Below, one piece after another: positions 12,801-22,703 of a stretch of DNA of 64,000 nt. Location of the stretch: the NCBI RefSeq assembly GCF_021018805.1, contig NC_086249.1, positions 79,882,472 to 79,946,471 of the forward strand, in the 5' to 3' direction. Numbering within the stretch: the stretch's first letter is position 1; the number at the start of each line of letters is the position of its first letter. This stretch comes from Prinia subflava (lineage: Eukaryota; Chordata; Aves; Passeriformes; Cisticolidae). The position numbers were made by a program, and so were the translations under genes. Below the pieces are notes generated by a model. That model made no database searches. It was not told the DNA's origin and saw only the letters and a list, made by a program, of their open reading frames with translations.

Positions 12801-14769
12801 TCTACTTCTCACCAAAGGTTACCTAAAAATTTTTGAGAATGCTGCTGAGAATGCTACCCTTGCCTTCAAAGCACCCTTGATCCTGATGTCATATTTCTAT
12901 TTGCTGTTACTAATCTTGTAGCTTTAAGTAAGTTTGTGAGTTGTTTTCTCATGAGCTTTTAAATGATTCTGGGAGTCTCCCACAGATTTCAAAGCCCTAC
13001 AGAAGTTCCCAGGAGTGGCACTGTCCTGTGGCACGGCCCTTCCTGCTCCATGTCTCCTGGGAGGCTCAGGCTGATGTCCGAGCCCTGAGCCACTGGGTAC
13101 AGCTTCACCACTAGATGGGAGCATCGGTTATTTAGCCTTTACTTTGAGATGGTGCTCTCCCAGCCTTGGAAAACCATATTCCCTCTTGGCTCTTGCTTCA
13201 AACGTGCAGGAGGCCTGGACCTCCTCCCATTGCTGTGCAGCACATCCCAGAAACACTGGCTAGCACTGATCCCTAGAGAACATCCCTTTCAGCTGATGCC
13301 TTACACGACCAGCGTTCAAAGTGGTCCCCACTGTTTAGCATGGAAGCACTCAGTTACTGCCCAAGTCTTGAGGGACATGCTGAGAATTGCAAGAATGGTC
13401 TAGTAAAGTTGTTTTATGGCTTATTGTTTCACTGAGAAATGGAGCATCAGTAGTTTGCCAATTGTCTTAAAATCACCCTGATCACCAGAGAAAATGAAGA
13501 AAAAGAGAAGACAGACTTGACCTCCATGGTTCAGCAAACAGTGGTGGACTTGCTGCATTTCTAGAATGATGCACAGAAAGAAAAGGAAACTTTATGGTCT
13601 AACTCAGCTACAGGACATCCTCTCCAACTCCTGCAGCTGCTGGGATGCTTCCACAACTCTTTAAGGTGAGCTCCAACGTTTAAACAGGGCCATGGTCCAG
13701 TGAATATCCCTCACCAAAAGGATCTCCATCTCAGGGTGTCTCTGATTCTTAGGGGTTCTGTTCACTTAAAATATCCCCTTCCTCACCCAAGCCATATTTG
13801 TAATGCTTGAACTTGACACAGATACTCTTTAGCACCTTTTCCACATAACCATTGCCTGTCCTTGTCTTTCTGCTGCTTGAATAGGAAGAAACACAGAAAA
13901 CCAAACTAAGGGATGTTTCTGGGCTTAGGCCCTGGGCTCAGATGAATTATAATCAAGCAGTTCATCCATTATGAGGGAAATGCTGCCTACAGAAGTAGGG
14001 TGGAGTACAGACCTCAATGAAGAACCTCTTTTTTGAGTTAAGAACTGCATTGTCTTCACATGTGCATGACTGACAGCCACACTTAAGAAACAAACAAGAG
14101 AAATAATGCATGTGGGCCCTTACTAACTCGGGACTGAGACTTGGCATGCGTGCAGCCCAAAAGCTACTGGGTGGTGAAGGGTTCACTGTGTGCCTCCTGC
14201 CCTGGGATGTGAGTTTTATGAGAAACAGGGTCTGCAGCTGTCAGTCTGACAGCTTTCTCCCAAGCAGCCATTCTTTTCTGAGAAAAGAATCTGAGAAAGG
14301 GCATGTGACCAAGATCTTTCTAGGAAAGGTGAGGAATCAATTCCATACTTATATGAGAGATAACATAGAGATTTCAGGAAATGGAAGGTGATCACAAACC
14401 AAGAAGGCACAGGGATGAAGAATCAGGCTCTGTCTGCCAGCCAAGTGAGAATGAGCAGTGGAGGAGATGCAACAAGTGGCTGTGGTGCGGGCATGGACAA
14501 CTGAAATTTGCAAATCGGAGGGGAGAGTGGGTTGCTGCAGGTAGCAGTACACAGGGATAATGAAGTGTTCCAGGGCAGCCACCAACTGTCAGCATTGGGC
14601 TTTGGCAGGATAGCTGGTGGCATTGGGCTGCTGGAACATGAGGCATGGGCTGCACTTAGGAGCCATGACATGTGGCTGTATCAAGGGAGTTTTACTTTTC
14701 TCCAAGCACCCCCTGTGGGAGTTGGCCAAGCTGAAGCAACTCTAAACCTAAGGCCGTGGGAAACCCCTT
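12801..14769. other. No gene recognised; short perfect inverted repeat inside
   Basis: I see nothing coding. A somewhat GC-richer patch lies at about 13000-13110. A perfect 10-bp inverted repeat with a one-base centre sits at 14270-14290. An open frame at 14508-14774 has no recognisable domain and overlaps minus-strand open frames. Because it abuts the LTR-like segment that follows, it could be degraded retroelement sequence, but I cannot show this. Confidence 0.5.
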
Positions 14770-15157
14770 TGTAGTTGTGGCAAGTAGTAAAGGTTCATGG
14801 GAGTTTGCATGTTAATGAAGTTGTTCCACATAAGGCTATGTTTTTATGATTGGTCAGTTATGTTGTACAAATATGGTTATGTCACCAGCTTGAGTTTCTG
14901 ATTGGACCCTTACCCTCAGACCTACCCTGTATATTGTCATGTTTTCCTCAGTTCTGGGTCTTTGCTTGGTTACCCCCTAGAGTTCCCCTGGATACTGTGC
15001 AGGGTTTGGGGGCACCGTCCATATTTTCTTTTATCCGTTAGTAAACTGTTCTTTCTCTAGTGCCAACCCTCATTCTCACTCCTAATTATTTTCTTGCCAC
15101 CCTCTGCTCTGAAGTCAGGGGATCTAAAGGTTTGTCAGGGTTACCCTCACTGTGACA
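14770..15157. mobile_element. Probable solo LTR of an endogenous retrovirus-type element
   Basis: The segment begins TGTAGTTG and ends CTGTGACA, the TG...CA termini of long terminal repeats, and is 388 bp long. It has two CCAAT-type boxes, reading as ATTGG on the plus strand near 14850 and 14900 and so direct on the minus strand. On the plus strand it has a TATA-like CTGTATATTG near 14930 and an AGTAAA poly(A)-signal variant near 15040 followed by a pyrimidine-rich tract. These cues disagree about orientation, so no strand is given. I found no matching target-site duplication, so the exact ends are uncertain. No gag, pol or env coding sequence flanks it, as expected of a solo LTR or fragment. 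A non-LTR origin remains possible. Confidence 0.45.
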
Positions 15158-15329
15158 ATCCCCCCCATCCAGCTTCACAAAAATAAGACTTTGCCTCTGC
15201 ATCTAGGAAGAACCTCTTGAAAAAAGGGAGGCCGCTGTGCCTTCAAGAGCCTGAAAACTGAAGGCAGATGGAAAACATAAAACTTGGGGGAAATGTACTT
15301 TTAACATTATGATTTTTTCTGAGCATGAC

Positions 15330-16008
15330 ATTTTGGACAGTGGATGAGAAGCTGGACATGAGCTGCTGGTGCATGCTCACAGCTCAGAAAAGCAATCAGA
15401 TCCTGGGCTGCATCCAAAGCAGCATGGCCACCAGGGTGAGGGAGGTGATTCTGTCCCTCTGCTCTGCTCCAGTGAGACCCCACAGGAACACTACATGCAA
15501 CTCTGTGATGCCAGCATAGGAAGGACATCAACCTGTTGGACCAAGTCCAGAGAAGGGCCATGAAGATGATTAGAGGGATAGAGCACCTCTCTATGAGGCC
15601 AGGGGAAGAAAACTGGTATTGTTCCATCTGGGAAGGAGGTGACTTTGGGATGACCTAACTGCAGCCTTTCAATACCTGAAGTGAGCCTAAAAGATAGATG
15701 GAGAGAGATTATTTGCAAGGACATGTAGTAACAGGACAAGGAGGAATGACTAAATTGAAGGGTTTAGATCAGATACTGGGAAGAAATTCTTGGCTCTGAG
15801 GATGGTGAGGCACTGGAACAGGTTGCCCAGAGCACTTGTGGTTGCCCCATCCCTGAAAGCATTCAAGGCCAGTTTGGAATGGGGCCCTACTCTACTGGGC
15901 CCAGTACCTCCTCTAGTGCAAAGTATCCCTGCTCAGGGCAGGGGGCTGAAACTAGATGATCTTTAAGGTCTCGCCCAACCCAAGCCAAAACAGTCTATAA
16001 TTTTTTGA
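15330..16008 (+). mobile_element. CR1 LINE 3' fragment, ORF2 C-terminus plus 3' UTR
   Basis: Frames of this segment read the conserved C-terminal part of CR1 ORF2. Near 15340-15480 it encodes VDEKLDMS, then AQKSNQILGCIQSS and REVILSLCSA. Near 15540-15600 a shifted frame gives a VQRRAMKMIRG-type motif. The downstream part has the standard CR1 3' UTR wording (ACTGGAACAGGTTGCCCAGA near 15810, CTAGATGATCTTTAAGGTC near 15952). It ends in a degraded copy of the ATTCTATG tail near 16008. Frameshifts and stops make it a dead, 5'-truncated copy on the plus strand. CR1 is the dominant LINE of birds. Confidence 0.93.
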
Positions 16009-17061
16009 TGTCTAGAGTTGATGTTACCATAAGCACCCTTCTGTTGTGCCGGGGGTTCTAGCTTGAAGTGTCTCATTATCTTTGACTGTAATGACTTGAG
16101 CCTCCTCGCTGTGTCCTGACAGCCTGCTTTCCCAAGGTGTGATGCAGAACCGTGCTCCTCACTGCCAGCAGCAGAGATGAAGACTCACTCTGAAGTCTGG
16201 GATGTGTGAGGAGTTGTATTTCCTCCTCATTAGCACTCACGGAGCTTCGGTGTGCACACAGCACAGACTTGCCAGTCCTGCAGGAGCACACAGCCCTGTT
16301 GGGAGCACAGGAGTACACACCACACAAACAGTAAAGTGGCATCACTGTTTATGGCTGGACAGAGCCTACCTGATTAAAGTATGACAAACTGTGGAGCCTC
16401 AAAGCACACAGATTTTCTGTAAAAATACAAACACTCTGTTGCAACCAACTGCTTTTTCACAGAATAATTCAATTTATCTGTAACCTCAAAAGGGTTTATT
16501 GACCAAGTGAGTAGTGAAGTGGCTGAGTATCACATTCCATCAAAATTATGTAGGTTCAGCTAGGAGTAAAACCTGTCTTCAGCTTAGTTTTATGCAAAAC
16601 TGTAATGTGACTAACACTGAGATCAGATTTCATTGGCAAATCAAGTAAGAAGTAAAGTGAGGTGCAGAGAACTCATTTAAAATCACAGCTGAAATAATAC
16701 TAAACATGCAAGTGAAAAAATTACTGACAAAATTAATTGCTTTTCTTCCATATTAAAATAGTTTCAAGTTTGTTCCAGTGTGAAAGTCACTTGCAAAGAC
16801 TCTAGGACATTAAAATTAAGCTTTCTACTTTTGATTTAATCAAGGAATTAGCTACATTAGAAACTCAGGCAGAGACACCAGCTAGAAGAAAATCACTATC
16901 ATCAAAGATATGAGATCTGGCAAAGCTCTCAAAGGCAATACATTGACAATTAAGTTTCTCATTAATCCCCATGATACATGTGCTTCTAAGCCTATGGAAA
17001 TTGTGTTCGACTTTTTTTTTTCCTAAATTAGTAGGTTATTTCTCCAGTTTTTCATTAGACT
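16009..17061. other. Unique DNA, no gene recognised
   Basis: Ordinary AT-rich sequence between the CR1 fragment and the CTCCT array. I see no gene or repeat. Confidence 0.6.
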
Positions 17062-17344
17062 TCCTCTCCTCTCCTCTCCTCTCCTCTCCTCTCCTCTCCT
17101 CTCCTCTCCTCTCCTCTCCTCTCCTCTCCTCTCCTCTCCTCTCCTCTCCTCTCCTCTCCTCTCCTCTCCTCTCCTCTCCTCTCCTCTCCTCTCCTCTCCT
17201 CTCCTCTCCTCTCCTCTCCTCTCCTCTCCTCTCCTCTCCTCTCCTCTCCTCTCCTCTCCTCTCCTCTCCTCTCCTCTCCTCTCCTCTCCTCTCCTCTCCT
17301 CTCCTCTCCTCTCCTCTCCTCTCCTCTCCTCTCCTCTCCTCTCT
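17062..17344. repeat. (CTCCT)n pentanucleotide satellite, about 56 uninterrupted copies
   Basis: The array runs about 283 bp with no interruption that I can find. The unit read backwards is a rotation of itself, so the whole tract is a perfect mirror repeat with all purines on one strand, a composition known to allow H-DNA (triplex) structures. The complementary strand carries GG every five bases. The long open frames across it on both strands (Leu-Ser-Ser-Pro or Gly-Glu-Glu-Arg-Arg repeats) are artefacts of a stop-free repeat. Confidence 0.98.
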
Positions 17345-18829
17345 TTTCCATTTAAATAGTTAACTTGCTCTGTTTAAATATGGTTTCTCTGCAAGGTGAG
17401 CAGTAGCTGAAGCTGCTGTTTAGGATTCTGAAAATATTGGGGCATGCACAATTTGGTACTGCAAATTTTTTGTGCCTGGATTTGCTCTCAGCATCTAGAT
17501 TGATCTTTATGACCGTGACAAGATCAGAATTAAAAAAGTTGGACAAAATTTCATCTTATTTATATGTATGTAAGTCCACTTCAATTAATAAGGTTGCATA
17601 GTTAATATAGCTACTTCTTTATAAGTAAGGCCCATTCTGGATCCCATTTATTCAGTCACTCACTAAAATACATTGGTTTGTTTTAAAACTTTCTAATCTC
17701 TAACTACTTAAAATGCAGCTCATGAGATTGATAAATATGCTAGGCTGAGGAGGAAAAATGTCACATTTACAAAGATGCATATCAGCATTAAGTATGGAAT
17801 TTAAAAGCCCACAGAAATGTTGGCTTGACAGAGGAAGATGGAGCATCCACTCTCTTCCTCTGAGGCTGGGTAACTTCATTAGTGTTCAGCTTAGAGAGGG
17901 TACATTGCCTCTTTCACCACTCACTCTCCCATTCTTTCAATTGCACAGTCTTCCTTCATAAGCAAAGGCTCACATCTTGGATGCAGTGCTCCTGGCCAGA
18001 AAGGGCTCCACAGCAGCATTTAAAGACATAACTCCTATACTTTGCTAACATATACTGAACTTCTGTGGATTACTCTGCTCAGTATCCAAAGTTCAGTGCC
18101 TTGGAAATATTCCAGAAAAGCAGCTTCATCCAAAATTGAAAAATAGTATTGTTTGATGTTTGAAAAGTTCACAGAAGAGGGTCAGCTTTGCCAGATCTTC
18201 TGATTCACACCAAAGCAGCTGAAGTCACTTATAGGAATTAGTTGCTTCAAAATAAAATTTTTCTATCTTATGAAGAAAGGTGAGGACATGCTTGAAAAAG
18301 ATGTAATAAAGGCAAAATGTGAAAACTGAAACCAAAGATTACAAATAACTATTAGCTGAAAGCTTTTTGGACCATTTTCTTGGGCTATTGTTAAAAAAAA
18401 TGGTTGAAGTAACATTTTTGAAGTAACTGATTTGAGATAGAAATGTGCTCTTTATATTAAAATCTCTTTTAGGGAAAAATGCATATAGAGATGTGTCTCC
18501 ATGTCTGATCAAATAAACTGGCCACAGTGAACTGAAAGGAATGTGGCTTGATATGTTGGAGAGCTATTCCTTTGGATTTTAGAAAGAAAAATTCCCCTGT
18601 CATGTGGAAAGGAACAGATGAACTAAGTTCTTTTCTCAGGTAACCTTAAGAAGAAAGCTAATTAAGGAACTGCACAGAAAGAAGTGCAGGGATGTGCTTG
18701 TCTTTTCCAATGGAAGTGAGTAAGAATCATCTCTATATGACAGAAGTCTTCTGTGTTTGTCATGTAACCTGAGTGAGCTTGGTAAGTCTCATCTGGAAGA
18801 GTTCTCTGTGTTGAATGTTCACCGTGAGG
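17345..18829. other. Unique AT-rich DNA, no gene recognised
   Basis: No gene, known repeat or structured RNA is recognisable between the pentanucleotide array and the old CR1 copy. Confidence 0.6.
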
Positions 18830-19420
18830 GAGATTCTACCATTCCAGGACAGCCTCAGACAGTATTTTAATTGTTTCGCAGTTAATTTTTTTCTTATATC
18901 CAGACAGAAATTCTCTTGATGAAACCCTGTGCATCATTGTCAGGATATCCATGGACTCTGTAGCTGCATTTCAGGTATTGAAAGATGGTGAATACATGCC
19001 CCTGAAGCCTTTCATTCTCTAGAACAAGCAAACCAAATTTCTTCAAGATTTCTTCATGCCATATTCTGCAATCGTCTCCTCATCTTCATGACCCTCTCTG
19101 GGTCCTCTCCAGTTTTTCAGTACTTCTCTCAAACTGGGGCACAGTGTTCTATGTGTGGCCTAAAAAGTGCCAAGTACTATGAGATAATCACTTTCCTTGA
19201 TCTGCTGACTGTACTCTTGCTGATACAGGCTAGGATATGGCTTGTTGCAAGGACAGACTCCTGGCTCATGTTTGGTCTGCTTCTCACTAGAACCCCCAGC
19301 TCTCCCCCAGCAGAGCTGAACCTCCCCAACCTGTATCCTTAAATGATGACTCAAGTTCTATTTATTGCAGCTTGGACTCCTTCACCACAACAAAGGGCAC
19401 TTTTCATTTTTGCATCCTTC
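18830..19420 (-). mobile_element. Old CR1 LINE fragment, ORF2 C-terminus and 3' UTR
   Basis: Read on the minus strand, the segment gives degraded CR1 ORF2 C-terminal sequence. Near 18980-19110 there is EEILKKFGLLVLENERLQG, matching the family pattern of a Leu-Gly-Leu-Phe-Ser-Leu core followed by an Arg-rich stretch. Further on is a CLDIRKKLTAKQ remnant matching the family's FRLDIRKKF-type motif. The plus strand of 19090-19330 reads as the usual antisense CR1 text (CTGGCTCATGTTTGGTCTGC near 19260). Many stops and frameshifts suggest an older insertion than the other copies. The limits are approximate. Confidence 0.85.
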
Positions 19421-19859
19421 TACACCAGATCTGTTCAGTACAGTCCTACTGATCAGGGTTACTTCAGTACCACATGAGGAAAAAAAAGAAAGGGTCCGAG
19501 TGGGTGGTAGACAGAATATGATTTCATCCTCCTACAAAGTTTCTGTCTGAAATGTGAACCACTGGGACTGGCATTAAGTCCAGCACCAGAAATCTGCTTG
19601 GCTAAAGGAGCTTATTGATATATGACCAACAGGTCTGAAAGGTCCTGGTGCCATACACTGAGTGCCATTGACGTTTCCTTTGCACCTCTGCTACACAGGG
19701 GTACTTTCTTTTTAGTGGTATTTCCCTTCCTTTTTTTAAAAAAAGTACATATTTTTCCATATGACGTCATCTTGTTCATTCCCAATTAGCATTGGCAACT
19801 TTGTCCAGTCTGTTTTTCAAATTACCAAAGCAAGAGTTGGTTTCTCTTTCTATTTCCAT
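19421..19859. other. No gene recognised
   Basis: A short unique interval between two old LINE remnants. It might contain further degraded LINE sequence that I cannot identify. Confidence 0.5.
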
Positions 19860-20220
19860 TGGTTTGTAGAATTCAGTGAGCCATCTCTTGGTTACAACAT
19901 TACAAAAAGCTTCCAGGAGTTTTGTCTACATTTCCTTTAATCAGTGCCACTCTTTTGTTACTATCTGTTCCTTAAATCATTTTAAACAAGGTTTCTCTAT
20001 TTCTTTGCACCTGCAGAGACTTTTATGGAGTTACCCTATTCCCCCTCAGTCAGTTAGTGATACTGAGCTAAACTTTTATTTCTTTAATCTTCTCTGGAAA
20101 TGAATCCCTCAAGTCCTTAGAACATTTTTTGTTGCCCTTTTCTGAATTTCCTGCAGTTTTTTGGAGCCTGTCTGGCAGAGATGTGCTTAGACTGGGGAGC
20201 AATATTCTACCTGCAGCTTC
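19860..20220 (-). mobile_element. Probable ancient LINE remnant (CR1/L2-like)
   Basis: On the minus strand, around 20110-20220, degraded sequence reads LQVEYCSPV and then KLQEIQKRATKNV. This fits the C-terminal pattern of CR1/L2-clade reverse transcriptases (Leu-Glu-Tyr-Cys, then a Val-Gln-Arg-Arg-Ala-Thr-Lys motif). Farther along (19870-19930), CNVVTKRWLTEF may correspond to the final Arg-Val-Val-x-x-Trp-Asn motif. Similarity is weak and stops are frequent, so subfamily and limits are uncertain. It is distinct from the neighbouring CR1 copy, since the C-terminal motifs are repeated. Confidence 0.5.
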
Positions 20221-21832
20221 CTTGTTTGCTCCTCTCTGCACCTTGTCTCTGGGTTCTCAACTCTCCAGCTGGGAAATCAGTGGTACAGCCCTCAGCAGCC
20301 CTTGAAAAAGGTAGCAGTAGCCAGAAATCAGCTCCAGCAGAACTAATGGTGTTGGAACTGAGTCCTCTGTATGGTGCTTGGCAGAGGCAGAGGAATACAG
20401 ATGTTGCCAGTCCTGAGAAAGCTGCAACCCTCCTGAGATGTGTTCCCGAAGCTTTGCATTTTTACATAAGATATAAATCAGAGCGCTTTGTAACTGAAAG
20501 CACATGCATGTGTAGTAGGCAGATGGAGGCAGTGATCATATGCCAAAATGTAGTTTGGGGGGAAAAAAAAGAAAAAATAATTAAAGAAAACCGCATGGTG
20601 TAGTACATATTCTCAGCCAAAGTGGAATCCCTCTTAATAGAGGAGCACAGCCTGGGAGTTAGGGGACATAAAGATTGCTTTGCAGTTTTTACTTCCTGTG
20701 GAAGAGTATATAGAAATTCAAATCCCAGCACGAGTTTTAAGACACAGCTTCCAACAGCTGTTGGGCATCACATAAGGAATTGGCAAGTCTATGGCAGCAG
20801 CTGCGACTTGCCACATCCCTGGCAGTACCACAGAGCTGTGAGAAATGGAGGTGATGCAGGTACTTTTGCATGGCATTTTCCACTTGGGTTATATTGAAAC
20901 AGAGCAGCTGTGGTGACAGAAGACATTCAAGACCTCCCATGTTACTTTCTCCAATATAGTCAAAAGGTCTTTTTTTTTTTTGTCTATAAAACATGTTTAC
21001 CAATTTATGGTACTATATACACCAAGTCCAAATACAAAGGTTTGATCTTCATAAGACAAAATATGTTTTAAAATCAGAAGCATCCTATTTTATGCATGGT
21101 CCCATGATTTTAGAGGCAGAGTTATGAATTACACTTGCAGTGTAATCATTTCAGGTGCTTTATTTGCATTTGTTCCCAAAAGAAGATGAACACATTAATC
21201 TGAAGAAAGGATGCCCATTCTGACATCTCTGAAACACGTGTTTTTTCCATCCCTGTTGGTGGGGAAAAAATGCAGCCACAATGCAGCAGTCCTCCAGGTG
21301 GGTCTTTATTCAAAGCTGGATCAAAGACAAGGAGTTAACTATAGCTGTTCCATGAGCTTCATTTCTGTCATACTTCATGGCATTTGAGCATGACTACTCC
21401 CTTGTAATGGACAAGCAGCACACAGTAGACAGGGAAATAATATCTAGGCAGAAAATCAGCACTGTCCTTATACAAGAGAATTTAATCCCTTGCAAACATT
21501 TTACCCTATCCCCTAGAATAGCTGGTGGGGTTTTTCCTGTCTCTGCCCAAAGGAACAACAAAGAGACAGTCTGTGTGTATGTTGTATTTTTCACAATAAA
21601 AGCCAACCTTGCTTTTACAAATAGTGAAATGTCTGAAGGGGTTAAGCCTGGATGTGGGCCATGTACAGGTTTCAGTGCTTAAGGGTCAGGTCGAAGAAGG
21701 GAATGAATTTTTTCCCTGCATTCAGAGCACAAACTACTGAATGTGCAGTATTAAATATCAGATAGGTGTTTCTATGGAACTAGTCTGTACTTGCAGCAAA
21801 TTCAGTGGCACCACATATATTCCATAGGGAAC
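20221..21832. other. No gene recognised
   Basis: An open frame of 140 codons at 20181-20603 starts within the LINE remnant and is opposed by minus-strand open frames. It has no recognisable domain. Otherwise I see nothing beyond short A/T runs (20560-20585, 20970-20982). Confidence 0.55.
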
Positions 21833-22075
21833 ACATACATATTCCATATGGAATAGGATTTCAGGGAGTGTTGTGTGCAGTCCTTTGGGAGTGGGTTCTC
21901 TCTACTCACTTCATCTACTATTTCTGATTACTTTCAGAGTAAGTAATCACATACATACATATTCCATACATACATATTCCATATGGAATAGGATTTCAGG
22001 GAGTGTTGTGTGCAGTCCTTTGGGAGTGGGTTCTCTCTACTCACTTCATCTACTATTTCTGATTACTTTCAGAGT
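21833..22075. repeat. Perfect tandem duplication, 108-bp unit, period 135 bp
   Basis: Bases 21833-21940 and 21968-22075 appear identical over all 108 positions. They are separated by 27 bases of ACATACAT-rich sequence. Each copy contains the 14-bp perfect palindrome ATTCCATATGGAAT (21841-21854 and 21976-21989). The lack of divergence implies a recent duplication or ongoing conversion. An open frame running through both copies encodes the same peptide twice simply because the period is a multiple of three. Confidence 0.95.
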
Positions 22076-22454
22076 CCTTAGAGATATAATCCCCCTCCAT
22101 ATAATGACTCTGGATACAATTCCTAATGTATTCAAAAGAGCTGGACCAGAAAATGAGTATGAATGTACAAATATATTTTCGTACAGGAGCTAGTCTCCAT
22201 TATAATGGAACAAAACTTGTAGTAACGAATGAAATTAAGAAGCAAGACAAATCAGCTGCTTTCACTCTGGAGAGTCTATCCTGAGACTTCCAGGACATCA
22301 TGCACAGTATTTCAGATTTGGACGTGATCTCCAAATATTCCAGTCACAGCCCTTTCTCCCCTTCCCCCAAATTCTCAAACTTTACTATTTGTTTAAGCAC
22401 TGGAGGACCCACAAATCAGTTGATCATTGATTATTTAGCAATGATTTAGATAAA
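22076..22454. other. No gene recognised
   Basis: Unique sequence between the tandem duplication and the next CR1 fragment. Confidence 0.6.
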
Positions 22455-22703
22455 GTTATTTAGATTAGACATAAAGGAGAAGTTTTTTTTCAGTGAGGGT
22501 GGTAAAACACTGAAGTAGATTTCCCAGAGATATGGTAGATGCCCCACACCTGGAAACACTGAAGATCAGTTTGGATGGGGATCTGAGCAACCTGATCACA
22601 CTGAAGATGTCATTGCTCATTGCCAGGTGATGGGATTAGATGAGCTTTAAAGGTTCTTTCCAGCTGAAGCTCTTCTTCTATGATACTATGATTCTATGAT
22701 TCT
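22455..22703 (+). mobile_element. CR1 LINE 3' end
   Basis: A short 5'-truncated copy of the CR1 3' region. The text follows the family order: AGATTAGACATAAAGGAGAA near 22463, a CAGTGAGGGTGGT motif near 22491, a ...GGATGGGGATCTGAGCAACC motif near 22573, and GGGATTAGATGAGC near 22632. It ends in the diagnostic tail of ATTCTATG repeats (22682-22703). It is plus strand, about 250 bp and non-coding. Confidence 0.93.

Noticed and set aside
14267..14328. Exon-like segment with CAAGCAG acceptor and AAAG/GTGAGG donor
   Set aside because: The pyrimidine tract is interrupted by purines, the segment overlaps a low-complexity inverted repeat, and the length does not preserve frame.
16971..17363. Open frames of 130 (plus) and 98 (minus) codons
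   Set aside because: They are translations of the CTCCT array and have no independent coding evidence.
21873..22193. 106-codon frame with an internal 23-residue peptide repeat
   Set aside because: The repeated peptide comes from the 108-bp tandem duplication, whose 135-bp period is a multiple of three. There is no domain and no start context.
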